Notes: generated by a model not told the origin, from the letters alone. Shown: positions 43,802 through 52,206, counted from the stretch's first letter. The stretch: DNA of 64,000 bases from Lutibacter sp. (GCA_027449025.1 DAIDMK010000007.1:47284-111283); one strand, 5' to 3'. Made by a program: numbers and translations.

Positions 43802-44584
43802 ATGAAAAAATCCCTGTTATTTCTATTTTTATTTTTAAATTTTCATGCCTCAAATGCCGGTGTAGTGATACTAAATGGATTGACCCATGTGCACCAGTCG
43901 GCATCCGGACAACTAATTACCGGTGTGATTAGGATGAAAAACACTGATGAAAATGAGCAACGTGTCATTATTTATTTTAATGATTTGTTTCAGGAATGTG
44001 GTAAAGAAACCATATTGACGGCTGATAATACACATAAGAATTCAATTAAAAATTGGTTGTCAACAAATGTAAATGAACATGTTTTTAAGGCCAATGAAGA
44101 ATATGAACTCATTTATACCATTAATGTTCCTGCGGATGTTGAGATAGACGGTTCTTTTTGGGGCGTTTTGATGGTTGAAATTGAAAAACCAATTAAAGAG
44201 GATGAATTGGAATATGGGGTAAAACTGGAATCAAAAGTTAGATATGGAATACAAATTATTGCAGATATTAATGAAAGAACACCATCTGAACTTGAATTTT
44301 ATGATATAAAAATTGAAGAACCCGACGGAAATAAATTTATAAATGTCGTTTTAAAAAATTTGGGAACATTTTATGTAGAGCCAACCCTAGTGCTTGAAGT
44401 TTTTAATGACAAAGGAGAACAACAAGAAAAGGAAGAAGTTAAATTTAAGAAGGTATATCCAAATTCGTGTAAAACATTTACGCTTGATATTTCGAACCTA
44501 CCAAAAGGGGCTTACACAGCAGTTTTGGTTGCCGATTATGGTAAAAATATCTATTCCATCGATTTAGAGTTTGAAAATAAATAA
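43802..44584 (+). CDS. Periplasmic two-domain Ig-like protein, putative assembly chaperone
   Basis: A 260-residue exported protein with signal peptide (1-19). The first mature half (about 22-140) is an Ig-like strand series starting VVILNGLTHVHQSASGQLIT and ending with SFWGVLMVEIEKP; the second half (about 150-258) is another, with FINVVLKNLGTFYVEPTLVL and PKGAYTAVLVADYG. Length and two-domain layout match periplasmic pilus chaperones; the FxGxxMV ending of domain 1 also recalls DUF916-type WxL-interacting proteins. It is upstream of the usher-like gene, which supports a chaperone role. Family not recognised with certainty. Confidence 0.6.
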   Translation: MKKSLLFLFLFLNFHASNAGVVILNGLTHVHQSASGQLITGVIRMKNTDENEQRVIIYFNDLFQECGKETILTADNTHKNSIKNWLSTNVNEHVFKANEEYELIYTINVPADVEIDGSFWGVLMVEIEKPIKEDELEYGVKLESKVRYGIQIIADINERTPSELEFYDIKIEEPDGNKFINVVLKNLGTFYVEPTLVLEVFNDKGEQQEKEEVKFKKVYPNSCKTFTLDISNLPKGAYTAVLVADYGKNIYSIDLEFENK

Positions 44585-44635
44585 CCCTAAAATAAATTAC
44601 GGAATACACAATTTCTGTCTTTTTTCAGTTTTAAT

Positions 44636-47362
44636 TTGAGAAACTTTCCTGTAATATCAACATCAGCCTATTCTTTCCTCTTTTTATTGATTTTAATATC
44701 TATATCAAAAGTTGAAGCGCAAAATAGTGCTGTTGAAATTTTAGCGAAAAATGTTCCCGAAAATTTAGTTCCCGGAAAAAATTACACCATCGCTTTCGAA
44801 ATTTTAAATACAACCAGCAATCCGCTAAATTTAAGTTGCGAATTTGTAATTCCAAATCTATTTTATTTGGCAACAAACATTAAAAGGGTTGATGTTGCAG
44901 CAAATAATAAAAAAATAGTGCTGTTTACCTTTGGTGTAAACAGCCATTGCCCTGCTGGCAATTATAAGACATTGTTGAAAATTACTACTACTAATAATAA
45001 TGTACCAATCGCATCTAAGGAAATAGTACTTAGTGTTTCTAAATTATACAATTTGACCGTTGAGGTTTTAAATGCGCCTGAATATTTGCGCCTCGAAAAA
45101 GAATTTTACTGTGAGTATTTGGTGACAAATAATGGAAATAGCGAAGAAAAAATAAATTTTGAAGCCTTTAATCCAATTAAAATAGTTCCAGCTAATGCCA
45201 TGTTGAAACCAGATTCTTCTTTGGTTGTAACTGTTTATCAAAAAGTTCCTGATAACGTAAGCACCAAAACAATGGTTTTAAATAATTTAAAGGCCATTAT
45301 TGTAACAAAAGACACCTTATTTTCAAATAGAGTGGCTGTAAATGTTTATCCAAATAACACCAAAAAGCCCGATTTATATTATCGTTTTCCAATTACGGCA
45401 AGCACTATTTTTAATTCTCTAAGAGGGTTGGATACTCTAGATGTTTTTAAGTTTAAAATTGACGGGCAAGGTTTTTTGGATAGAGACAACAAACATTATT
45501 TAAATTTTGAATATTCAGGTCCTAGCCAAAGCGATATTGTAAGGTTCGGTGATTATGAAAGATACAGTATTCTCTATAGAACCAAAAAAATGGAAGTTGT
45601 TTTGGGACATGTAAATTTTTCGCTTTCCGATATTACAGAAACATCCCGCTATGGCACAGGCGGAATTTTAAGCTATGATTTTGGAAAAACCACCACCACA
45701 GTGTTTTATGAAAAACCAAGATTTACCCAACAGATATCCGACTCTTACGGTGGTAAAATTTTGCAGCATTTATCCGATAAAACTTATATTGAAGCTGGAT
45801 TTATAAACAGAACCCTTTTTGAAGACAATGAGGAATTCAATTCTAAACTTTTTAACATAGCTTCTTTTTATACCCATGATAAAATTAAAATTAATGGAGA
45901 AGTGGCCTATGAAAGTAATTATAAAACTAACGGATTTGCCTTTTCGTTTGCATCTTATTTAAATTTTAAAAAAGCCTATCTTATCAATTCTGTCCAATAT
46001 TCAGATAAAGATTACAAAGGCTATTTACGAAACAGCAAACAATTTTTGTCGCAGGCAACTTATCGGTTTAATAAAAAAATTAATTTGCAAATTGGCGCGG
46101 AGTATCGTGCAATAAATCCCGTAAGAGACACTATTAATTATACTTCTTCGCCTATAACTACAAAGTATCAGGCGGATGTTAATTATAATATAAATCGATA
46201 CAATAAAATTAAAGTGGGCGGTTATTTTAAAAAGAAGGAAGATCAGTTAAGTTTAAATTATTATAATTTTGAAGAAAAATTGGCCACGTTTTCACTTTCT
46301 AGCAGAATGCCTTATAAATATGATTTAAACTGGCAAAACAGGCTTGGGAAAACTACCAATTTTTTAGCAGAAGGCACTGAACCTCAAAGTACTCTTTATA
46401 GTTCTTTAAGTGTTACAGTAAATATTTTAAAAAATTTAACAGTTGGTTTAAATGGGGAATACGAGCAAAGCAATAAGCATTCGCTTGAAAATGAAATTTT
46501 AAAAACATTTTATTATGGTGGTAATATTCAATATGATTTAAAATCGTACTTAAATTTTAGTTTGTTTTATCAAAAGGACTATGATTTTGATGAGTTGGAT
46601 GAAGCCCAAAATTATTTGCAGGCACAATTAAATTACAATTATCAACGGAAACATTTTTTAAGTCTGGCCGTTTCAGAATCGAGTTTACCAGTTTTTCCAA
46701 TAGAAAAAGAATTATTAATCACGGCAACTTATAGTTTTGTGATGAACGTGCCAATGTCAAAAAATAAAACGGTAGGATCTTTAACTGGCAGGATAACTTC
46801 AGCCGAAAAAAACAATGTTGATGGCATTCTAGTTTTTTTGGATGACCATATTGCCATGACCAATGAAAAAGGGGTGTTTAATTTCTATAATTTAAAACCT
46901 AAATCTTATCGTTTGTATATCAAGCAATCGTCTCTTCCAAAAAATAAAATTATTATTCATCAACAGCCTATTGATGTCGATATTTTTCCCAATAAAGAAA
47001 CCGAAGTGTTTTATGAAATGGGAAATGCAGGTTCTTTATTTGGTCAGGTTATTTTTAAAGACGGTTTACTCATCCAATCATCGAAATTTATAAAAAAATT
47101 GCCTAATTTAATCGTGAAAATAACAAAGGAAGACAATACCTATTATACGAAAACTGACAATGACGGCAAATTTTGGTTTAAAGAGCTCACGCCTGGAGAT
47201 TGGACAGTGGAACTAATTGTAAAAAATTTTTTGGATGACTTCACTTTTAGTGAAACGCAAAAAACCATCTCTGTTAAATCCGATGAAGAAAGCAAGGCTG
47301 TTTTTAACGTTAGCAATAAAAATAGGGAAATTAAAAAAAGTAATAAAACATTCAAGTTATGA
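44636..47362 (+). CDS. Usher-like outer-membrane beta-barrel protein
   Basis: A 908-residue exported protein starting at TTG 44636 (no ATG fits) with a signal peptide (about 1-28). Two Ig-like domains follow (about 30-135 and 140-245), then a long region of amphipathic strands (about 255-690) consistent with a large beta-barrel, and two C-terminal carboxypeptidase-like/CTD beta-sandwiches (VGSLTGRITSAEKNNVDGIL; GQVIFKDG and onward). An N-terminal domain, large barrel and C-terminal plug-like sandwiches echo the layout of chaperone-usher outer-membrane ushers. It overlaps the first subunit gene by 4 bp. Confidence 0.62.
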   Translation: MRNFPVISTSAYSFLFLLILISISKVEAQNSAVEILAKNVPENLVPGKNYTIAFEILNTTSNPLNLSCEFVIPNLFYLATNIKRVDVAANNKKIVLFTFGVNSHCPAGNYKTLLKITTTNNNVPIASKEIVLSVSKLYNLTVEVLNAPEYLRLEKEFYCEYLVTNNGNSEEKINFEAFNPIKIVPANAMLKPDSSLVVTVYQKVPDNVSTKTMVLNNLKAIIVTKDTLFSNRVAVNVYPNNTKKPDLYYRFPITASTIFNSLRGLDTLDVFKFKIDGQGFLDRDNKHYLNFEYSGPSQSDIVRFGDYERYSILYRTKKMEVVLGHVNFSLSDITETSRYGTGGILSYDFGKTTTTVFYEKPRFTQQISDSYGGKILQHLSDKTYIEAGFINRTLFEDNEEFNSKLFNIASFYTHDKIKINGEVAYESNYKTNGFAFSFASYLNFKKAYLINSVQYSDKDYKGYLRNSKQFLSQATYRFNKKINLQIGAEYRAINPVRDTINYTSSPITTKYQADVNYNINRYNKIKVGGYFKKKEDQLSLNYYNFEEKLATFSLSSRMPYKYDLNWQNRLGKTTNFLAEGTEPQSTLYSSLSVTVNILKNLTVGLNGEYEQSNKHSLENEILKTFYYGGNIQYDLKSYLNFSLFYQKDYDFDELDEAQNYLQAQLNYNYQRKHFLSLAVSESSLPVFPIEKELLITATYSFVMNVPMSKNKTVGSLTGRITSAEKNNVDGILVFLDDHIAMTNEKGVFNFYNLKPKSYRLYIKQSSLPKNKIIIHQQPIDVDIFPNKETEVFYEMGNAGSLFGQVIFKDGLLIQSSKFIKKLPNLIVKITKEDNTYYTKTDNDGKFWFKELTPGDWTVELIVKNFLDDFTFSETQKTISVKSDEESKAVFNVSNKNREIKKSNKTFKL

Positions 47363-47895
47363 GGTCATTAATATATATAATATGTTTTTTTTATGCGATG
47401 TCTTGCTTTGCTCAAGATAATGATGATACCAAGGTAACTTTTGAGTTAAGTGAAGTAGCGATGTTAGACTTGGAGCCAAATAATACCACAGTAACATTAA
47501 ACGTTGTGGCACCAACTAAAGCAGGGGAAAAGGCCATTATTGTGGCGGCAAATAACAATAAATGGATTAATTTTTCGTCGGCAGTATCAGCAGGAACTAT
47601 GCGGTTTATTTCAATAATAATAGAGGATGGACAAGTTCCACCGGGAATTTATTTAAAACTAAGGACAGCAAATTATGTTGGTTCAGGAAAAGGAGATACG
47701 GGTGTGCCCACAAGTTTGGTAACCTTGAATAATAGTTCTCAAACAATTGTATCCAATATAAAGGGTGCTTATACAGGTAATGGCGAAAATAATGGATACA
47801 AACTTACCTATGAATTGGAGATTTACGATTATAAATTATTGGATTTCGACCAATCCGCAACACTGTCTATTCGTTTAACTTTATCCGATTTTTAA
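47359..47895 (+). CDS. Secreted subunit 1 of the usher-like cluster
   Basis: A 178-residue exported protein (signal 1-19). It shares with the proteins at 49681 and 50803 a common plan: a strand like VTFELSEVAMLDLE, the WINFSS motif, RFISIIIEDGQVPPGIYLKL, an AYTGNGENNG loop and a final strand ending TLSIRLTLSDF. The terminal T-x-T-Y-T-L-S-D pattern (here RLTLSDF) resembles the end of WxL domains and of fimbrial subunits. It is translationally coupled to the usher-like gene, so it may be the adaptor or tip subunit. Confidence 0.6.
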   Translation: MRSLIYIICFFYAMSCFAQDNDDTKVTFELSEVAMLDLEPNNTTVTLNVVAPTKAGEKAIIVAANNNKWINFSSAVSAGTMRFISIIIEDGQVPPGIYLKLRTANYVGSGKGDTGVPTSLVTLNNSSQTIVSNIKGAYTGNGENNGYKLTYELEIYDYKLLDFDQSATLSIRLTLSDF

Positions 47896-48359
47896 TGAAA
47901 AATTTTATACTTATCGTTTTTTTAATAGTTTCGAATTGGCTATTTAGTCAAAACGTTGAAATTGATGTTTCTGGAAAATGGGAAAAAAAAATTAGAGCCT
48001 CCGATATAACTGAAGCGGGGAATGACTATGTTGGCACTTATGAAAGTGATTCAGATGAAACTGAAATAGAGATAAAAGCAAAGAACAAAAATAAAACAAT
48101 TACTGTTTTAATTCGTAAAGAAGATGATTATGATGAATGGCATCCAAATTTGCAACTTCAAGTAAGGCGGACAGATAATAATAACAATAACAGTAATGGA
48201 GGAACTTCATATCAAACAATTACCGATTTTGATAGCGTGTTTTTTTATACTGAAGGTAGAGATAACAAAGTGCCAATTCAATATAGAATTAATGGCATAA
48301 GTGTGCTGCTTCCTGTTCAAGAATATACCACTACCATTATTTTTACCGTATTTCAGTAG
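47895..48359 (+). CDS. Secreted accessory protein, 154 residues
   Basis: Exported (signal 1-19) with a short Asn-rich linker (RTDNNNNNSNGG, about 91-102). The beginning NVEIDVSGKWEKKIRASDIT and the end IFTVFQ fit a beta-sandwich. It does not share the subunit signature of its neighbours. Its ATG overlaps the stop of subunit 1 by one base, so it is made together with it. A minor pilin, tip or regulator role is possible. Confidence 0.55.
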   Translation: MKNFILIVFLIVSNWLFSQNVEIDVSGKWEKKIRASDITEAGNDYVGTYESDSDETEIEIKAKNKNKTITVLIRKEDDYDEWHPNLQLQVRRTDNNNNNSNGGTSYQTITDFDSVFFYTEGRDNKVPIQYRINGISVLLPVQEYTTTIIFTVFQ

Positions 48360-48422
48360 TGATTATATTAGAATGGTAAATAAAACAAGATTAAACAAAT
48401 AAAATAATTAAGAAACCAAGTA

Positions 48423-49061
48423 ATGCCAGTAAAAATATTATTTATTGAAGAAAATGAAACAAAACAAGAAGCCTTAAAATTATGCCTTAATCATAATACG
48501 GGTATTCAATTTGATATTATAGACGATTTTATGGAGCTGGATTCCATATTAAATACAAACAGTTATACACATTTGGTTTCTCAATCCGTTGTTAAAAATG
48601 AATCTTTTTTGACATATAGCCAATTGTTACAGTTGCCTTTGCTAATTATGAACGATGCAGGATTAGATTTGCCGGGAACTTCTTATGCAATTTCCAAATC
48701 GCCGTTAAGTTATTCGGAGCTTTTTACTTTTTTAGTAAAACACACACCTATTACCTATAGCGGTATTGAGGAATATGCGATGGATGATGAAGAATTTTTC
48801 AAACAATTAAAAGAATTAATTGTAGAAGAATTCAAACGTAATTTTGAGGAAATACCAACTTTGATTGAAACTAATAATTTATCGGAGTTAAAAAGCAGGG
48901 CGCACCAAATGAGTAGCAAATTTTCGATGCTGGATTTGCCGCTTTCTTGGCAATTGTGTAAAGATATTGACATGCATATTTTAGAGGATACTCAAAAGCA
49001 ATTAGAAAATTTAAAACGGTTGTTGGTTGACCTAGAAATCGCCTTGGTACAGCTGCAATAA
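48423..49061 (+). CDS. Pseudo-receiver/Hpt phosphotransfer protein
   Basis: A 212-residue cytoplasmic protein. The C-terminal Hpt domain (about 118-212) carries H161 in SRAHQMSSKFSMLDL, the usual phosphotransfer helix. The N-terminal ~110 residues have the outline of a receiver but no phosphoacceptor Asp: the strand reads THLVSQSVV and only the Lys-like position (K92 in AISKSPLS) remains. It probably docks to a kinase or receiver while its Hpt domain passes phosphate to the LytTR or Rcp1-like regulator. It is the last gene before a 620-bp gap. Confidence 0.72.
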   Translation: MPVKILFIEENETKQEALKLCLNHNTGIQFDIIDDFMELDSILNTNSYTHLVSQSVVKNESFLTYSQLLQLPLLIMNDAGLDLPGTSYAISKSPLSYSELFTFLVKHTPITYSGIEEYAMDDEEFFKQLKELIVEEFKRNFEEIPTLIETNNLSELKSRAHQMSSKFSMLDLPLSWQLCKDIDMHILEDTQKQLENLKRLLVDLEIALVQLQ

Positions 49062-49082
49062 AAAAGCAATTTTATTTTATTG

Positions 49083-49198
49083 GTTTAATTTTTTTTTAGC
49101 GGTAATAGATACCGATATCCTGCAGCAGGCTTTTGCGCCGACAGATTGGTTTGTCATTAATCATCCTTTTGTATCAAAATTTGTTTTGCATGCTTCAT
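49083..49198 (-). repeat. Fourth copy of the dispersed repeat
   Basis: On the minus strand it reads ATGAAGCATGCAAAACAA, then ATTTTGATACAAAAGG and ATGATTAATGAC, and ends TATTACCGCTAAAAAA. A 2-bp loss after AAAAGG splits the micro-ORF into MKHAKQILIQKDD and a second frame starting MINDKPICRRKSLL. Unlike the others it is not followed by a gene on its strand. Confidence 0.7.
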
Positions 49199-49496
49199 TT
49201 TTTCGTATTGCCAAATTTTTTATAGCATATTTCTTCAAAACACAGGTAAAACTGTATTAAATTATTTTTACTACCTGTTATTCATCTTATTCATCCCAAA
49301 GTTTCCATAAGATAATTGAAAATCTTTTGGGCAGATTTCTACACCTTTTTTCCTCATTAATAAAAGTTTCAAAAAATGAAATTATTTTAAAACGAAATTA
49401 TTTTTTTTTTAATCTCCAGTTTTTTTAAAATAAAACGTGTAACTACTAGGTAAACGGATACGTTTTAATCTACTTAAAAAATAATTACGAGAATAT

Positions 49497-49546
49497 AAAT
49501 GGTATGTTTTTGACAACAAATGGTATTTATTTTGCTATAAATGGTA
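49497..49546 (-). promoter_or_regulatory. Three AAATGGTA direct repeats, 21-bp period, likely LytTR operator
   Basis: AAATGGTA starts at 49497, 49518 and 49539, exactly 21 bp apart. On the minus strand the units read TACCATTTATA, TACCATTTGTT and TACCATTTATA, close to the TACCGTTCGTC box at 50667 and to the array at 41595. The last unit ends 18 bp before the -33 element of subunit 2. Confidence 0.7.
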
Positions 49547-49564
49547 AAATATATCGTTTTTTTC

Positions 49565-49595
49565 TTTGAGCGATGATTTTTTGTCCATACCTTTG
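49565..49595 (+). promoter_or_regulatory. Bacteroidota-type promoter of subunit 2
   Basis: TTTG (49565-49568), a 19-bp spacer and TACCTTTG (49588-49595) match the Bacteroidota consensus exactly. The predicted leader is about 80 nt. Confidence 0.75.
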
Positions 49596-49680
49596 AAGGA
49601 AACCTATTTATAATGATTAATTTTTTTAAAGCGAATACCAACAAAAAATACTAAAATTCCTATTCCCTATAAGTCAAAAA

Positions 49681-50250
49681 ATGACCATATCATACAAAAA
49701 TATAGCCCTTTTCATATTTTTATTAGTGTTTGGTAATTTAAGCGCTCAAGAAAATCAAGACAGCCATAAAATAAATTTGAAAATACCTGAAGTTGCCCTA
49801 ATCAATGTTTATTCAAATTCAGCCATTTCGTTGGGAAATAGTACTGTTATAGAAGCTGGGCAACCCTTAAATATTGAGGAAGCAGACAATAGCGTTTGGA
49901 TCAATTACTCTTCTATTGTTGGCTCTCAAACACAACCAGGCAGAGACATTAGCATCCGTATTTCTGAAGGTACTATTCCGGCTGGTGTGAAGCTTTATGT
50001 TAAAGTAGCCAAAGATATGGGTGTAGGTGCTGGAACAATGGGCAAACCTATCGGAACTGCCCAAGAACTTACTTCAAATCCACTGACTATTATTACAGAT
50101 ATTGGCAGCGCTTATACAGGTGCTGGTGCCAATAAAGGCAACAATGTACAATATACCCTTAAACTTAGCGACGAACCAAACGCATATGCCAATTTAGATT
50201 TTGATCAAAGCACTACTTTGGTGATTAACTACACATTATCTGATAACTAA
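49681..50250 (+). CDS. Secreted subunit 2 of the usher-like cluster
   Basis: A 189-residue exported protein (signal to about 23). Shared plan with subunits 1 and 3: INLKIPEVALINVYSNSAIS, the WINYSS motif, ISIRISEGTIPAGVKLYVK, IGSAYTGAGANKG and the C-terminal NLDFDQSTTLVINYTLSDN. The last motif ends at the stop, as expected of a donor-strand or surface-retained subunit. It has its own strong promoter behind a LytTR-type array, so it may be made in larger amounts than subunit 1. Confidence 0.65.
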   Translation: MTISYKNIALFIFLLVFGNLSAQENQDSHKINLKIPEVALINVYSNSAISLGNSTVIEAGQPLNIEEADNSVWINYSSIVGSQTQPGRDISIRISEGTIPAGVKLYVKVAKDMGVGAGTMGKPIGTAQELTSNPLTIITDIGSAYTGAGANKGNNVQYTLKLSDEPNAYANLDFDQSTTLVINYTLSDN

Positions 50251-50666
50251 TCTACTTATTGGTTTCTTTTTTATTCTTAATTTGTATAATTGTTTATGCG
50301 TACAACTTTGTAATTGGCTGAAATCTTGTACTTAAAATATTTTGGGTGTTCCCTTTAAGATTAAGCTTTATTCGTTATTTTTATTTTATGGATAAGGAAC
50401 TTATGGATATAGGCATTTTGCTACTCGTTTTTTTTGTGAATTAACAAAAAAAGAGCTCAAACAAAAGCCTGTACTGTGGATAGACGAAGTACTCTATCCT
50501 TAATGCATCTTGAATTAATAGTGAAGATTGAATAATTAATAATTGACAATTAATCACTTAACTTACTTTAAACTTCCAATATCCAATATCTAACTAATAT
50601 CTAATAACTGGCTTCCCCAATTTTACCTTTTTCATCTATCGTTAAGTTTATTTATCTAAAGAAGCC

Positions 50667-50680
50667 TACCGTTCGTCGAC
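50667..50680 (+). promoter_or_regulatory. LytTR/AlgR-type box upstream of subunit 3
   Basis: TACCGTTCGTCGAC contains ACCGTTCGT, a full match to the LytTR half-site, and CCGTTCGTC, the AlgR core site. A degraded version (TTTATTTATCTAA) lies 21 bp upstream. CGACACTTAA continues identically to the array at 41625-41634. Confidence 0.65.
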
Positions 50681-50730
50681 ACTTAAGGTTTGTCTGCCTA
50701 ATTTTTACATTACAAGTTTTAATGCCGACC

Positions 50731-50738
50731 TATATTTG
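50731..50738 (+). promoter_or_regulatory. -7 element of subunit 3
   Basis: TATATTTG matches TAnnTTTG; no clear TTTG at the right distance upstream, which would fit an activator-dependent promoter. Confidence 0.5.
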
Positions 50739-50802
50739 TACCATCAATAAGAAATAACAACAACAAAAATAAAATATCAAACAAATAAAAAAACCTCAAA
50801 TT

Positions 50803-51390
50803 ATGAAACTCCAAAAATTATTTTTCGCCGCTGTAATTGTTTTATCTGCCAACGCTGCTTTTTCACAAACAGACACAAATAAAGCAAGTCATTTAGTAAA
50901 CATCAATATTCCTCAAGTTGCCTTATTGGATCTTGAAGTAGCAACTGGAACAACAGCCATTACTTTAGATGGAACTGCACCAACAGAAGCGGGATTACCA
51001 ATGACTTTTGGAGCTGCAGCAACTAACGCAACCATTTGGATGAACTATTCATCTATAGTTAAAGGAGCATTGACAAGAAAAGTATCTGTTCAAATTACTA
51101 ACGGGGAGGTTCCAACAGGATTAAAATTAACGGTACTTGCAGGTACAGCCTCTTCAGATGGCGCAGGTACTAAGGGTACTGCTAATGCAACTGCGACGAC
51201 TATTTTAAAAGCTAGTGCAACAGATATCGTTACAGGAATTGGAAGTACTTATACTGGCAACGGAGCAAACAAAGGTCGTAACTTAACCTACAAACTTGAT
51301 TATGCAACTTCTGAAACAGCAGATTATGCTAATTTAAGATTTGATTCAGTTGGGGCATTAACCATCACTTACACACTTTCAGATATTTAA
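50803..51390 (+). CDS. Secreted subunit 3 of the usher-like cluster
   Basis: A 195-residue exported protein (signal MKLQKLFFAAVIVLSANAAF to about residue 22), Ala/Thr/Gly-rich. It keeps the subunit plan: VNINIPQVALLDLEVA, IWMNYSSIVK, RKVSVQITNGEVPTGLKLTV, GIGSTYTGNGANKG and a C-terminal LRFDSVGALTITYTLSDI. Its composition (Ala and Thr rich, few charges) is typical of an abundant structural subunit. It has its own LytTR box, promoter and terminator and is probably the major subunit. Confidence 0.65.
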   Translation: MKLQKLFFAAVIVLSANAAFSQTDTNKASHLVNINIPQVALLDLEVATGTTAITLDGTAPTEAGLPMTFGAAATNATIWMNYSSIVKGALTRKVSVQITNGEVPTGLKLTVLAGTASSDGAGTKGTANATATTILKASATDIVTGIGSTYTGNGANKGRNLTYKLDYATSETADYANLRFDSVGALTITYTLSDI

Positions 51391-51413
51391 TCGGGAAATA
51401 ATAAAAAATTTAA

Positions 51414-51442
51414 AACCTCTCTTGAAAAAGGGAGGTTTTTTT
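51414..51442 (+). terminator. Intrinsic terminator after subunit 3
   Basis: 10-bp stem AACCTCTCTT/AAGGGAGGTT (one G-U) with a short A-rich loop and TTTTTTT. Confidence 0.85.
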
Positions 51443-51586
51443 ATGCGTTAGTATTTTGGCGTTTCGGTAAAATTATGAATGCTATTTAATTGAACCATAA
51501 AAAGTTCTTTTTAACCAAAATATTTTATAAAATATAGATTCAAATACGGGATATAGTTATTGGAAAAATTGATTAAAAGATAATTT

Positions 51587-52090
51587 TCAGATATTAATCA
51601 TTTTTATGAAGTTAAATGTGGCTGCTGCAAGCCTAATATTGATGTTGTAACTCACAATTCCTTTGTAGAAGTTTCTCTCTAATCGATGGTCTGTATTAAG
51701 ATGATGAGTTCTATTGCGGCTCGTTATTGAAGGGTTTCGGTATCTGAATTAGTGATTCTCCAATTTTTTTCGGTCTCTATACCATGGTTAACCGTGGTTT
51801 TTTTGGGTGCCTTTCCAACCGATCTTTCTATTTACTCTAATGTGGGTTTTAAAGTATAGCCATCAACCTTATTTCTAAAACTCATTATTCCAACAATACT
51901 TCTGTCCGAAATATCTTGAATATGGGTCAAAGTCAACAATCCAACCATTAATTGAATCGCCCATTATCCTCACAATAAAGTGGATCAATTTTCTTATCAA
52001 AAAGCTTCCAATCAAACCCAATTAGGCATAATGTAAAGATGATGTATTTGGTTCATAGTGTCTTCTAAGGTGAAGAAAAATTGGAATGAT
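51587..52090 (-). pseudogene. Eroded IS5-family transposase
   Basis: Frames on the minus strand, broken by stops and shifts, translate to transposase pieces in the right order: WKLFDKKIDPLYCEDNGRF and YSRYFGQKY (N-terminal region), NKVDGYTLKP, RAAIEL, and finally DHRLERNFYKGIVSYNINI with RLAAATFNF, the C-terminal signature of IS5-type enzymes. The central part is largely deleted. No clear terminal inverted repeats remain. It marks an old insertion at the edge of the usher-like cluster. Confidence 0.8.
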
Positions 52091-52184
52091 TTTCTATTTT
52101 GGCTAGGTTAGTATAAATTTAAATTGCAAGGTTTATGTTATATAAATACGAAATTTCGTAGTTTTAAATTGATACTTACAAAAA

Positions 52185-52206
52185 AATTCCGAATATTATC
52201 GGGATT
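52185..52206 (-). terminator. Terminator of the acyl-CoA carboxylase operon
   Basis: Stem AATCCCGA/TCGGAATT with one mismatch, 6-base loop and T-run on the minus strand, about 20 bp after the stop at 52226. Confidence 0.65.

Larger units (their letters stand above)
49062..49680. other. Intergenic region with repeat, LytTR-type array and promoter
   Basis: These 619 bp hold the fourth copy of the dispersed repeat (49083-49198), an imperfect AAAACGT...ACGTTTT palindrome near 49432-49467, the three-copy AAATGGTA array (49497-49546) and the promoter at 49565-49595. No gene is visible. Confidence 0.6.
50251..50802. other. Intergenic region with LytTR box and promoter of subunit 3
   Basis: No gene. 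A hairpin GGATAG/CTATCC lies at 50477-50498, followed by low-complexity AATTAATAATTGA-type sequence, then the box at 50667 and the -7 element at 50731. Confidence 0.5.

Noticed and set aside
49047..49061. TTGGTACAGCTGCA shared between the end of the Hpt gene and the 8.2 kb repeat
   Set aside because: A 14-base match in opposite strand context and inside a coding region; the rest of the repeat does not align there, so chance is more likely.
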